A stretch of 59,526 nucleotides of DNA, from contig SCUU01000130.1 in assembly GCA_004297065.1 (NCBI GenBank), positions 1 to 59,526 of the forward strand, written 5' to 3'. Source of the DNA: Gallionellaceae bacterium. Lineage in GTDB: Bacteria; Pseudomonadota; Gammaproteobacteria; Burkholderiales; Gallionellaceae. The position numbers and the translations under genes are program-made. This document shows positions 35,752 through 44,650 of the stretch, one piece after another; the stretch's first letter is position 1, and every line of letters starts with the position of its first letter. Under the pieces are notes generated by a model. It had not been told where the DNA came from, ran no database searches, and saw only the letters and a program-made list of their open reading frames with translations.

Positions 35752-36839
35752 ATGACATTCGCTTGATGAAGCCATACATCACGTTCGAGGAAGTCGAAAG
35801 CGAGTTTCGTGGCGTATTCGACAGCGGCATATTTACCCGCGGGCAACATGTCGAGGCGTTTCGCAGACAGATAGCAGAGTACACCGGTGCCAAGCACGCA
35901 TTCTTGATGACATCGGCGACGACCGCTTTATGGACGTCCTTGAAGCTGCTGGGCGTGGGCGCAGGAGACGAGGTCATCGTTTCCGATTTTTCTTTTCCGG
36001 CATCCGCCAATGTGGTTGAGGATCTCGGTGCCATCCCCGTGTTTGCAGATGTGGACCTCGATACCTTCAACATGCTCCCATCCGAGTTGGAGAAAAAAAT
36101 CACGCCGCGCACCAAGGCCGTGATCTTTGTGGATGCGCTCGGCAACCCGACCGGGATAACTGAAATCAAGGCGATTTGCGAGAAATATCATCTCCCGCTC
36201 ATCGAAGATGCGGCCTGTGCGATAGGTAGCTCTGAAAATGACCGCCGTTGCGGTTCAATCGCCGATCTGACCTGCTTCAGCTTTCACCCGCGCAAACTGT
36301 TGAGCACCGGAGAAGGGGGGGCGATCACCACCAGCCGCGATGATTGGGCCGAGTGGCTGGAGGTCAAGTTGTTCCACGGCGCAAAAGGCATGAAAGGTAT
36401 GGCATTGGACTTTGTCGATTACGGATACAACTTCCGCCTGCCGGAGTTGCAGGCGATCATGGGGCGCAAACAGCTGGCCAAAATCGAAGACATCGTCGAT
36501 GAGCGCAACCGCATTCGATCTGCGTATATCGCGCAACTCGAGCCGCTTGGTTTTGTTCCGCAGCAACTCGGAAAGAACGTTCGATACAACGTTCAATCGC
36601 TGGTGTTCAAGGTTCCGGAAGGTTGTGATCGCGACGGACTGATACTCGGATTGCGGAAAGCAGGAGTGGAGTCGACCATCGGCACCTATGCGTTGAGTAG
36701 CGGAACCTACTACATGGGCAAGTATGCGAATCCGCAGAAAAACGCTGCCAAACTGGCGCAAACCACCATTACGCTTCCATGTTTTAAGGAGGTCGATGTT
36801 GACAGGGTGGTTAGTTCAATCCGGGACGGCTTGGAATGA
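35748..36839 (+). CDS. DegT/DnrJ/EryC1 family PLP-dependent sugar aminotransferase
   Basis: 363 aa. MKPYITFEEVESEFRGVFDS, TSATTALWTSLKLLGVGAGD, EDAACAIGSSENDRRCGSIA and CFSFHPRKLLSTGEGGAITT with the PLP Lys in PRKLL are diagnostic. It transfers an amino group to a keto sugar made by the adjacent dehydratase or dehydrogenase. It overlaps both neighbours by 4 bp. It is one of three DegT-type aminotransferases in the operon, each in its own sugar cassette. Confidence 0.92.
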   Translation: MNDIRLMKPYITFEEVESEFRGVFDSGIFTRGQHVEAFRRQIAEYTGAKHAFLMTSATTALWTSLKLLGVGAGDEVIVSDFSFPASANVVEDLGAIPVFADVDLDTFNMLPSELEKKITPRTKAVIFVDALGNPTGITEIKAICEKYHLPLIEDAACAIGSSENDRRCGSIADLTCFSFHPRKLLSTGEGGAITTSRDDWAEWLEVKLFHGAKGMKGMALDFVDYGYNFRLPELQAIMGRKQLAKIEDIVDERNRIRSAYIAQLEPLGFVPQQLGKNVRYNVQSLVFKVPEGCDRDGLILGLRKAGVESTIGTYALSSGTYYMGKYANPQKNAAKLAQTTITLPCFKEVDVDRVVSSIRDGLE

Positions 36840-37456
36840 ACGATCCCGTCAAGCAAGGCATCCTCGAGTTGGCCAAGGCAATATGGTCATCTGACAGTCT
36901 TCGATTTTTGGATACGGAGCGCACACGGGGACTGCGCGAGGACATCCTGCGAAAATTACTTGCTCTTGCCATGACAGATGACGAGCGTGCGGCAATGCTC
37001 GGGTTGCCGGATGGTTGCAGAGTGCGGGAATCCGCAAAGATCATTTCACCAAAGAATTTGGTTTGCGGTGAGTATGTGTGGGTGGGAGAAAATGCCGTTC
37101 TGGATGCATCCGGAGGTCTGCAAGTCGGCTCGCATACAACCTTTGCGGTGGGTGCGCTTGTATGGACACACGGCTCCGTTTTGGCCAATCTTGAACTGGA
37201 CAACCGTAGCGGCAATCCGTGGATAGTCCGCAAGCCAACCAAAATTGGAAGCGGCTGCTATATAGGAGGCCCATCATCGATCTACCCAGGGGTTACCATC
37301 GGAAACAAAGTTATTGTGCTACCCATGTCGGTAGTGGCTGAAGATGTGCCCGATAATGTAATGGTAGGCGGTAGCCCTGCAAGAATTATTCGCGCAATTG
37401 ATGAAGAATGGATGGCTCGTTATCGAGAGCAAAATGAATTGCAGAATTTGCTATAA
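36836..37456 (+). CDS. Hexapeptide-repeat acyltransferase
   Basis: 206 aa. A helical N-terminal portion (about 1-60) precedes a left-handed beta-helix: RESAKIISPKNLVCGEYVWV, THGSVLANLELDNRSGNPWI, KIGSGCYIGGPSSIYPGVTI and MVGGSPARIIRAI. The family includes maltose/galactoside-type and NeuD-like O- or N-acetyltransferases. Position after the aminotransferase suggests N-acylation of the newly formed amino sugar. ATG 36836 overlaps the previous stop. Confidence 0.85.
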   Translation: MNDPVKQGILELAKAIWSSDSLRFLDTERTRGLREDILRKLLALAMTDDERAAMLGLPDGCRVRESAKIISPKNLVCGEYVWVGENAVLDASGGLQVGSHTTFAVGALVWTHGSVLANLELDNRSGNPWIVRKPTKIGSGCYIGGPSSIYPGVTIGNKVIVLPMSVVAEDVPDNVMVGGSPARIIRAIDEEWMARYREQNELQNLL

Positions 37457-37497
37457 GGCGGTGGGGAATAGCTAATCTATCTGATTGGAGTGTTAAG

Positions 37498-38109
37498 TTG
37501 ATAGTAGTAGTCGATTACGGGGCCGGCAACATCGGCTCGGTTCTGAATATGATCCGGAAGGTGGGGGGGCAAGCAATGGCTTCCTCGCAGCCTGAAGCCC
37601 TACGTAACGCCCAGAAGATATTGCTTCCGGGTGTCGGCAGCTTCGATAACGCCATGCGCAAGCTGGAGCAGTTGGGACTGGTTCAGCCTCTCCGAGATTG
37701 CGCGGCGGCGGGAGTTCCTTTGTTCGGCATATGTCTGGGCATGCAGTTGCTCTCGCATGGCAGCGAGGAAGGAACCCTTCCAGGGTTGGGGTTGGTTCCC
37801 GGGCGGGTACGTCGTTTCCGGTTCGACACAGAACAATCGTCGCTGAAGATCCCGCATATGGGCTGGAATCAAGTCTCGGTATGCAAAAAGCATCCGCTGG
37901 CCGAAGGCCTGGAGACGGGGGCGAGATTCTATTTTGTGCATTCCTATCACTACGAATGCGAAGATCCTGCCGATGAATTGTTCAAGACTCACTATGGTTA
38001 CGATTTCACTTCGGGTGTCCAGCGCGGAAATGTGATGGGAGTGCAGTTTCATCCGGAAAAAAGCCACCGCTTTGGTATGCAACTTATCAAGAACTTTGTG
38101 GAGATGTGA
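37498..38109 (+). CDS. hisH: HisH2-type glutamine amidotransferase for sugar amidination
   Basis: 203 aa class I glutaminase: VVVDYGAGNIGSVLNMIRKV, nucleophile Cys in GICLGMQLLSHG, and His/Glu in GVQFHPEKSHRFG. It starts at TTG 37498 with GGAG 7 bases upstream. It is not a histidine-biosynthesis copy: there are no other his genes and the partners HisF2 and WbpG are here. In Pseudomonas O-antigen clusters this pair supplies ammonia through HisF2 to WbpG to turn N-acetyl into acetamidino groups. Confidence 0.92.
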   Translation: MIVVVDYGAGNIGSVLNMIRKVGGQAMASSQPEALRNAQKILLPGVGSFDNAMRKLEQLGLVQPLRDCAAAGVPLFGICLGMQLLSHGSEEGTLPGLGLVPGRVRRFRFDTEQSSLKIPHMGWNQVSVCKKHPLAEGLETGARFYFVHSYHYECEDPADELFKTHYGYDFTSGVQRGNVMGVQFHPEKSHRFGMQLIKNFVEM

Positions 38110-38110
38110 C

Positions 38111-38878
38111 TTGCTTGCTACGCGCGTTATTCCTTGTCTCTTGATGAATCAGGGTGCCTTGGTTAAAACAGTCAATTTTAAGAACTTGACTTACGTGGGG
38201 GATCCGGTCAACGCAGTGCGGATTTTCAATCAGAAGGAAGTAGATGAAATAATTTTGATTGATATTGCCGCAACGACAGATGGTTATGGCATTGACTTTG
38301 AGACGCTTGAAAAGGTCGTCGGGGAATGTTTTATGCCAATCTGTTATGGCGGAGGAGTTAAAACGGTTGCCGATATGCGCCGTCTCTATGCTTTGGGGAT
38401 TGAGAAAATATCTTTGAGTTCGGCTGCATTGGCGAGTCCGGAACTAGTTAGCACAGCGGCTGCCGAGTTTGGCAATCAAGCAGTGGTGGTTACTTTAGAC
38501 GTCAAGAAAAATTTATTTGGCAATTACACTGTTAGGACGCATCAAGGCAAGCACGACACAAAATGCAGCCCTATTGAACTGGCACAAAAAATGGCTAAAG
38601 CGGGAGCGGGGGAAGTCTTGCTTTACTCCATTGATCGCGATGGCACTTGGGAGGGATTTGACCTCAAGTTGATTCGCGAGGTTGCAAACGCCATATCGGT
38701 GCCGTTGATAGCCTGCGGAGGCGCGGGGAGCTTGGAGCATATTCGGGCTGCGGTAGTGAACGGCAATGCCGCAGCAGTAGCAATTGGGAGTATGGCAGTT
38801 TTTCAAGCCAAAGGTATGGGTGTATTGATCAAATTCCCATCAAGACAAGAACAGGAAGCAATATTTGTTAAAGCGTAG
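38111..38878 (+). CDS. hisF: HisF2/WbuZ-type cyclase-like subunit for sugar amidination
   Basis: 255 aa TIM barrel: RVIPCLLMNQGALVKTVNF, LTYVGDPVNAVRIFNQKEVD, GGGVKTVADMRRLYALGIEK, LDVKKNLFGNY, SIDRDGTWEGFDLKLIREVA and IACGGAGSLEHIRAAVVNGN. The catalytic Asp 11 of true HisF (CLDVKDG) is replaced by Leu (CLLMNQG), while the Asp in TLDVKK is kept. This agrees with the WbuZ/HisF2 family, which channels ammonia but need not do imidazole chemistry. TTG 38111, one base after the hisH stop, gives the standard N terminus. Confidence 0.92.
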   Translation: MLATRVIPCLLMNQGALVKTVNFKNLTYVGDPVNAVRIFNQKEVDEIILIDIAATTDGYGIDFETLEKVVGECFMPICYGGGVKTVADMRRLYALGIEKISLSSAALASPELVSTAAAEFGNQAVVVTLDVKKNLFGNYTVRTHQGKHDTKCSPIELAQKMAKAGAGEVLLYSIDRDGTWEGFDLKLIREVANAISVPLIACGGAGSLEHIRAAVVNGNAAAVAIGSMAVFQAKGMGVLIKFPSRQEQEAIFVKA

Positions 38879-38971
38879 CGAGTGTTAATCAGACTTATCA
38901 CATAGCCCAGTTGCGACAAATTACTTCCGTGTATCGGTGAATGTAACATTCAGATTTCGGATTGAAAATAT

Positions 38972-39751
38972 ATGATGCTTCCGCAATTTACAATGGGCGG
39001 TTACACGGGACTGATTCACAGCATAACCCGTAGTGGTTTTCAGATTAAGCCAATATCTGCACTGCCCGATAAACAAGAAAATTGTGTTTATCTTCGACAC
39101 GATGTTGATCTATCGATATCTCTGGTGGTCAATGTCGCCGAACTCGAAAGTGCCGCTGGTATTTCAGCCACTTACTTTGTTCTTCTCACGGGTACTTATA
39201 ATCCGTTTCATGAGGAATCGATCGCTGCAATCAGGAAAATTAAGAGTCTTGGCCACGAAATTGGCCTGCACTACGACCTAAAGCATTGGCCTGAAAACAG
39301 GCAAGAAGCAGATGAAAAATTAAAGAATGAAATTGCGATACTGGAGTCGATATCCGAATCTAAAGTTGATGCAATTGTGATGCATGAACCATTTAGAGGG
39401 GGAGAGGATTTTTTTGCGACCGATGTTGCAGAGTCCGGTTTAATTAACCCCACGTATTATCAAAGAACCGATGGCGGACTTTGTTATGTCAGTGACTCAT
39501 GTCGAGCATGGCGCGACGACACACTCGTAAAATTTATTGATCGCAAGCTGCCGCAGACCCGTCTGATGTTGAACACTCATCCCGAGCTATGGTTGGCTAC
39601 AAAAAGTCAGAGCAGAATCACTTATCTTGAAAATGAACTTACGCCTGCGGTAACTAATTCCATACGGAATTACTTTAGGAATACGGTTAAGCCGGTATGG
39701 GAAACGCATCATGCAGCGGTAACCGGTTATGGTGACCAAGATGAGGAATAA
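38972..39751 (+). CDS. NodB-like (polysaccharide deacetylase fold) protein
   Basis: 259 aa. The family signatures are CVYLRHDVDLSISL (Asp-Asp metal region), SATYFVLLTGTYNPFH, and KSLGHEIGLHYDLKHWPENR with a metal-ligand His. It matches small deacetylase-like proteins found in amino-sugar modification loci rather than secreted chitin deacetylases, and it has no signal peptide. A cytoplasmic role on a nucleotide sugar or lipid-linked intermediate is likely. It lies between hisF2 and a formyltransferase in AT-richer DNA. Confidence 0.78.
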   Translation: MMLPQFTMGGYTGLIHSITRSGFQIKPISALPDKQENCVYLRHDVDLSISLVVNVAELESAAGISATYFVLLTGTYNPFHEESIAAIRKIKSLGHEIGLHYDLKHWPENRQEADEKLKNEIAILESISESKVDAIVMHEPFRGGEDFFATDVAESGLINPTYYQRTDGGLCYVSDSCRAWRDDTLVKFIDRKLPQTRLMLNTHPELWLATKSQSRITYLENELTPAVTNSIRNYFRNTVKPVWETHHAAVTGYGDQDEE

Positions 39752-39820
39752 ATGTGTCTTTCAGAGTAGGGGGCGGAGTACTCCGTTTTTCGACAAAAGT
39801 TTATTTCAGGAATTTTGCGT

Positions 39821-40837
39821 ATGAGAATAGCAGTGATTACAGCCATTCAATCCGGGATAGATACCCTCGAGATGATTCGACATAGGGTAAAAATTGATTT
39901 GGTTATTGGGCTTGATGGCCAGCAAGTTCGTGACAAGGTTGCCGGTTACGTTGATGTTGCCGAGTATTGTGAGCGTGTGGATTGCAGATATATGGGGGTA
40001 TCAGCTTATTCACTCAATAACGAACTGGATCGGACAAGATTGCTGGAAGAGGAGATTGATGTTCTTCTGGTGCTGGGGTGGCAACGATTGATACCCGATT
40101 GGTTCATTCAACATGTAAAGATAGCAGTTTTGGGTGGGCATGGAAGCGCGGATGGCATTACTGCCGGTCGCGGCCGTTCCCCGCAGAATTGGGCATTGAT
40201 TTTGGGCAAGCCGTCGTTTTCGATTGCACTGTTCAAGATTAACGCAGGTGTTGATTCCGGGCCTGTTTTGATGGAGCGAAGCTTTAATTATTCTGTGCTC
40301 GACGATATTGAAACGTCGTACTACAAGACATCTTGGATGATGTCGGAAATGATTGTTGAATTGCTGAACTCGAACGATTCAACCCGATTTGCGGGAACCC
40401 CGCAGACAGGAGAGCCAAAATATTTTCCAAAACGCACAGCAGAAGATGGCGTGATTGATTGGCAGCAAAACTCAAATCGAATTTTTGATTTCGTGAGGGC
40501 TCTAACAAAACCTTATCCAGGAGCCTTTACGCTTGCCAAGGAAACATCCGTTGCTATCTGGCAAGCTATTCCATTTGAACTGCCGATTAGGATGTCTCGT
40601 TTCCAGCTAGGCGAAATTTGTCAGACATTTCTGAATGGCAGTTTTGTCGTACGGACTGGGGATGGTTTTGTACTGGTGAGAGAGTGGAGTGCACCAGAAG
40701 AATGGCAACCCTGTAACGGCTTGGTTTTTAAGTCGGTGAGCGTGACGGAAACAATTAAAAAGATAATTGACCGACATCAGCGAGAGACAAAAGGGTGTGC
40801 GTTACATGCTGATATTACGAATTTTGTTAAAAGTTAG
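39821..40837 (+). CDS. Formyltransferase-family protein (sugar N-formyltransferase candidate)
   Basis: 338 aa. The N-terminal formyltransferase fold contains LLVLGWQRLIPDWFI, the catalytic region VLGGHGSADGITAGRGRSPQ with WAL following (HxSx5G-like), and the essential Asp in NAGVDSGPVLMERSF. A C-terminal Fmt-like extension starts near EPKYFPKRTAEDGVIDWQQN. Fmt itself acts on Met-tRNA; the operon context points instead to N10-formyl-THF-dependent formylation of an amino sugar. ATG 39821 is preferred over TTG 39815. Confidence 0.85.
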   Translation: MRIAVITAIQSGIDTLEMIRHRVKIDLVIGLDGQQVRDKVAGYVDVAEYCERVDCRYMGVSAYSLNNELDRTRLLEEEIDVLLVLGWQRLIPDWFIQHVKIAVLGGHGSADGITAGRGRSPQNWALILGKPSFSIALFKINAGVDSGPVLMERSFNYSVLDDIETSYYKTSWMMSEMIVELLNSNDSTRFAGTPQTGEPKYFPKRTAEDGVIDWQQNSNRIFDFVRALTKPYPGAFTLAKETSVAIWQAIPFELPIRMSRFQLGEICQTFLNGSFVVRTGDGFVLVREWSAPEEWQPCNGLVFKSVSVTETIKKIIDRHQRETKGCALHADITNFVKS

Positions 40838-40906
40838 TGCGTCATGATGTCTTAAAGATTAGTAAGGCGAATTAAAAATAATGAGAATGATAAGAGGGAG
40901 TCTTTG

Positions 40907-42046
40907 ATGACCACAAAACAAATTTGCACACGCTGTATTTACGATAACTCGATACCAATTATCTCTTTTGATGAGGAGGGGGTGTGTAGCTATTGCCGGC
41001 AGATGGAGGCGATGGAGTTGGAGTATCCGACCGGTGCAGAAGGTGAGGCAATGCTTCAGAAACTGGTAGATGAAATGAAGTTGGCGGGCAAGGGTAAAAA
41101 ATATGATGCCATATTAGGAGTAAGCGGAGGTTGCGACTCTTCATATTTGGCGCATGAAATGGTCACCAAATATGGTTTGCGTATCTTGGCCGTACATTAT
41201 GACAACACTTGGAATTCAACTATAGCAACTGAAAACATTCACAATGTCCTTGATAAATTGGGTGTCGATCTTTACACCAATGTGGTGAACAACAAAGAAT
41301 CGGATGATATTTTCAGATCATTCCTAAAAGCCGGCGTGAAAGATATCGATTGTCCTACAGACATTGGTTTTGTGACCACGCTCTACCAGGCGGCAGAGAA
41401 ATATGGAATCAAATACAAGCTTGATGGCGCATCATTCCGTACGGAAGGAATTTCACCACTCGGCTGGATATATATGGACGGAAAATATATCGAAACCGTT
41501 CAAAAGCAATTTGGAACCTACCCACTTAAAACCTTTCCTAATTTATGGCTGAGTGACTTTTTGCGTAGGATGATTTTTGGGGGAATTAAGTCAATTCGTC
41601 CAATTTACTATATGGACTACGATAAAGAGGCCGCGAAGAAAATGCTTGCTGAAAAATACGGCTGGCAGTGGTATGGAGGGCATCATCTCGAAAATAGATT
41701 TACAGCCTTTGTTCACAGTTATTTTTTTCCAACTCGTTGGGGTATTGATTTCCGCATCGCGGGGTATTCGGCCTATTGCCGTAACGGCTGGATGACACGC
41801 GAAGAGGCATTGCAGTTGATGCAAGAACCGCCGCACATTGAAGATGACTTAGTGGAGTACGTGAAGAAGCGCCTCGGGTTCTCGGATGCGGAATTTGACC
41901 GCATGATGACCCTGCCGAAGAAGTCTTACAAAGATTTCAAGACCTACAAGCAAACCTTTGAGCGCCTGCGCCCATTCTTCTGGCTGATGTACAAACTGGA
42001 GCTGGTTCCCAAGAGTTTCTACATGAAATACACCGTAAAGGCCTAA
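40907..42046 (+). CDS. wbpG: N-acetyl sugar amidotransferase (WbpG)
   Basis: 379 aa. An N-terminal zinc-binding pair CTRCIYDNSIP...CSYC precedes a PP-loop ATPase (ILGVSGGCDSSYLAHEMVTK) and LAVHYDNTWNSTIATENIHN. The C-terminal part (GWQWYGGHHLENRFTAFVHS) is typical of the WbpG/PseA-like N-acetyl sugar amidotransferases (TIGR03573). With HisH2 and HisF2 it adenylates the acetamido group and inserts ammonia, producing an acetamidino sugar. Two genes lie between it and hisF2. Confidence 0.94.
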   Translation: MTTKQICTRCIYDNSIPIISFDEEGVCSYCRQMEAMELEYPTGAEGEAMLQKLVDEMKLAGKGKKYDAILGVSGGCDSSYLAHEMVTKYGLRILAVHYDNTWNSTIATENIHNVLDKLGVDLYTNVVNNKESDDIFRSFLKAGVKDIDCPTDIGFVTTLYQAAEKYGIKYKLDGASFRTEGISPLGWIYMDGKYIETVQKQFGTYPLKTFPNLWLSDFLRRMIFGGIKSIRPIYYMDYDKEAAKKMLAEKYGWQWYGGHHLENRFTAFVHSYFFPTRWGIDFRIAGYSAYCRNGWMTREEALQLMQEPPHIEDDLVEYVKKRLGFSDAEFDRMMTLPKKSYKDFKTYKQTFERLRPFFWLMYKLELVPKSFYMKYTVKA

Positions 42047-42047
42047 C

Positions 42048-43340
42048 GTGGCGGTTCGGCGTATTTCCATTGGGCCGGGGGAGGTTGCAGGTTACTTCTC
42101 CAGGCTCAAATCAGGTTTTAACGAATTAGGAGTGCCTTGTGAGCACTTCGTTTTGACCCCAAACAAATTTTCATATCAAGAATCAGACTATTTTCTGAAA
42201 TCTGCCTTTCGAGCAGGTAATCGGCTATACGAGAGCAAGAATAAAATGGCGCGGACTATCGGCCGTTTTTGGTCGCTTGGTGTGCGCGCTCTGGTTTTTT
42301 TATACGCGCTGATTCGTTGTGACGTATTCATCTTCTCGGGTTTTACATCTTTCTTTGGGTTTCGCGAACTACCATTACTAAGACTGCTGGGGAAAAAGGT
42401 GGTCGTGGTCTTCCTTGGATCGGATGCAAGGCCCCCCATTTTCAGCGGGCGTCATCTGGATGATACGGGCGCTCATACCGACCCGGCAGAAGCATATGAA
42501 GAAGCAATACGTATGGTTAGCAAGATCCGGAAAATCGAGAAATATGCAGATGTGGTAGTGAGTCATACCGCAACAGCGCAATTCTTTTCTCGAGAATTCA
42601 TCAGATTTATGGCTGTCGGAATGCCGATCAACAGTCACCTGGATGCCTCTAACATCAAGCAAGATCAGGGCCGATCAATTCGAATACTACATGCGCCTTC
42701 ACGCCCTTTGGCCAAAGGAAGTTTTGTGTTCCGCAAAATAATCGAGGAACTGAAAGCAGAGGGATATTCAATAGACTTTATTAAGCTGGTTGGCGTTCCT
42801 AATCGTGAGGTATTGCTAGAATTACAGAAATGTGATTTTGTAATCGATGAACTTTATTCTGATATTCCTTTAGCGATGTTCGCGACCGAGGCGGCAATCT
42901 TTGGTAAGCCTGTCGTTGTGGGCGGATATTATGCCCAGCAATACAAGACAGACAATCCGGATGCGCATGTTCCACCCGCTCTCTATGTTGAGCCGGAGGA
43001 TATTAAGCAGGCTATCCGAAAGATGATTGTTGACTGCGATTTTCGATTGGATCTCGGAAGGCGCGCTCACGAATTTATTCAGGGAAAATGGAATGCGCGC
43101 ACAGTGGCGAAAAATTATTTGTGTCTGATCAACGGAGATATTCCGGAAGAATGGAAAGTTAGCCCGGAGAAACTAGATTATTTCTGGGGGTGGGGGTTAT
43201 CGAAAGAAAATTGGCGGAAGCAGGTCGCTGAATATGTTGCAGAACTGGGTGAAGACGCGTTGTTGTTTGACCATAATCCAAAATTAAAACAACGGGTGCT
43301 GGACGAGATTGCACAAACAAAGGTTATGCACATCCCATGA
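42048..43340 (+). CDS. Glycosyltransferase, GT-B type
   Basis: 430 aa. A weakly conserved N terminus (ISIGPGEVAGYFSRLKSGFN) precedes a GT-B-like C-terminal region: IRILHAPSRPLAKGSFVFRK, LQKCDFVIDELYSDIPLAMF, ATEAAIFGKPVVVGGYYAQQ and DIKQAIRKMIVDC. The CDFVIDELYSDIP...E segment corresponds to the donor-binding region of GT4-like enzymes. Donor and acceptor are unknown. The gene starts at GTG 42048, one base after wbpG, and the stop overlaps wzx. Confidence 0.75.
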   Translation: MAVRRISIGPGEVAGYFSRLKSGFNELGVPCEHFVLTPNKFSYQESDYFLKSAFRAGNRLYESKNKMARTIGRFWSLGVRALVFLYALIRCDVFIFSGFTSFFGFRELPLLRLLGKKVVVVFLGSDARPPIFSGRHLDDTGAHTDPAEAYEEAIRMVSKIRKIEKYADVVVSHTATAQFFSREFIRFMAVGMPINSHLDASNIKQDQGRSIRILHAPSRPLAKGSFVFRKIIEELKAEGYSIDFIKLVGVPNREVLLELQKCDFVIDELYSDIPLAMFATEAAIFGKPVVVGGYYAQQYKTDNPDAHVPPALYVEPEDIKQAIRKMIVDCDFRLDLGRRAHEFIQGKWNARTVAKNYLCLINGDIPEEWKVSPEKLDYFWGWGLSKENWRKQVAEYVAELGEDALLFDHNPKLKQRVLDEIAQTKVMHIP

Positions 43341-44650
43341 TGCGCCGCTTTATGAAAGATGCGGTGATATATGCGCTACCAATGTTCTTGGCGAGGGCAA
43401 TCGGCTTGATTTTGCTGCCTATATATACCCGTCAATTGGGCCCGACTGATTTTGGTTTCATTGAATTTGTAGCGGCTACTTCTGCGATTCTGCTCCTCAT
43501 ATTACCTCTTGAGATCAACCAGGCTGTTGCGCGGTTACTGCCTGAATCAAATGATCAGAACCGGCAGAAACAAATACTATCCACTGCCCTTTGGTTTACG
43601 GCGGGTGCGTTCGGTCTCTTTGGCGCCACGGTGTATATGTTTAGGTTTCAAATACTGGAAGTGGTGAATCTGCACAGCAGTTATGAACAATATGCTATAG
43701 CAGTTTGTGCCAATTTTCTGATAGCTGCTATCGTCAATCTCTTGCAAGTTCAGTTCAGATTTACCAGTCAGGCGAAATCATCTGTTGCTATTAACATGGC
43801 GGTGGTGCTGACCAACTTGGCTTTGGTGCTGTATTTCACTGCTGCGGGCAGGCTGGGCATAGAGCAATACTTCATGTCGCAGATTCTCAGCGGCTTTGTG
43901 GGTATTTCGCTTGGGTTGGCAATCTTAGTAAGAAAATATGGCCTGCTTTACGCAAATTTAGATATTCCAATATTGCGTGAACTGTTGGGATTTTCTCTGC
44001 CCATTGTTGTGTCATCCATTGGTGTTGCATTGTCTGGAAGTGTAGACCGGCTTATGGTTGGAGGATATGTCGGATTGACCGACCTCGGCTATTACGGTGC
44101 TGCGGCGCGATTTGCAGCAGTGGTTGGTTTGGGATTCTATGTGGTCAGCTCTGCAATCACGCCTATTGTTTACCGCGAGCATGAGAAAACAGAAACAAGA
44201 AAGTTGATTGCGAATATCTTTCATTTAACCGCGTACTCATCAATTATTTTATTACTTGTAATGTCCGTGTATTCGAAGTCGATCATTGTGTGGCTTGCGG
44301 GCGATAAATTTGCTGCTGCTTCGCAGTATGTCTTTTTTCTGATGTTGTCGGCGGTTCTTGCCAATTTGTATATTTTCTTTTTGGGGATGGATATTGCTAA
44401 AAACACGAGATTGTTGAGCAAGATCAATTTAGCGGCAGGTGTTGTGGGGGCGCTTGGGTGTTTTATTTTTGTTCCGCTGATTGGGATTTGGGGGGCGGTT
44501 ACTTCAACCCTGATTGCAAATACGGCCCGATTTTCTGCATATGTGTTTTTTAGCCAAAGAGCGTATCTAATTCCCGTGTCGTTGACAGGGCCGGTTATTT
44601 TGATTGTTGCATTAACTATTTTTAATCTATTTAGTGTGGGCAAATTATGA
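43337..44650 (+). CDS. wzx: Wzx-type polysaccharide flippase
   Basis: 437 aa integral membrane protein with about 12 hydrophobic segments, beginning FMKDAVIYALPMFLARAIGL and including YTRQLGPTDFGFIEFVAATS, SLPIVVSSIGVALSGSVDRL and VGGYVGLTDLGYYGAAARFA. This is the MVF/PST superfamily pattern that flips undecaprenyl-linked repeat units. It starts at ATG 43337 (or 43340), overlapping the previous stop, and its stop overlaps the 2-epimerase start. Base composition is AT-rich, typical of O-unit-specific genes. Confidence 0.92.
   Translation: MMRRFMKDAVIYALPMFLARAIGLILLPIYTRQLGPTDFGFIEFVAATSAILLLILPLEINQAVARLLPESNDQNRQKQILSTALWFTAGAFGLFGATVYMFRFQILEVVNLHSSYEQYAIAVCANFLIAAIVNLLQVQFRFTSQAKSSVAINMAVVLTNLALVLYFTAAGRLGIEQYFMSQILSGFVGISLGLAILVRKYGLLYANLDIPILRELLGFSLPIVVSSIGVALSGSVDRLMVGGYVGLTDLGYYGAAARFAAVVGLGFYVVSSAITPIVYREHEKTETRKLIANIFHLTAYSSIILLLVMSVYSKSIIVWLAGDKFAAASQYVFFLMLSAVLANLYIFFLGMDIAKNTRLLSKINLAAGVVGALGCFIFVPLIGIWGAVTSTLIANTARFSAYVFFSQRAYLIPVSLTGPVILIVALTIFNLFSVGKL

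Noticed and set aside
37498-38878. hisH and hisF as histidine biosynthesis genes
   Set aside because: They are isolated from other his genes, have WbpG nearby, and HisF lacks its first catalytic Asp.
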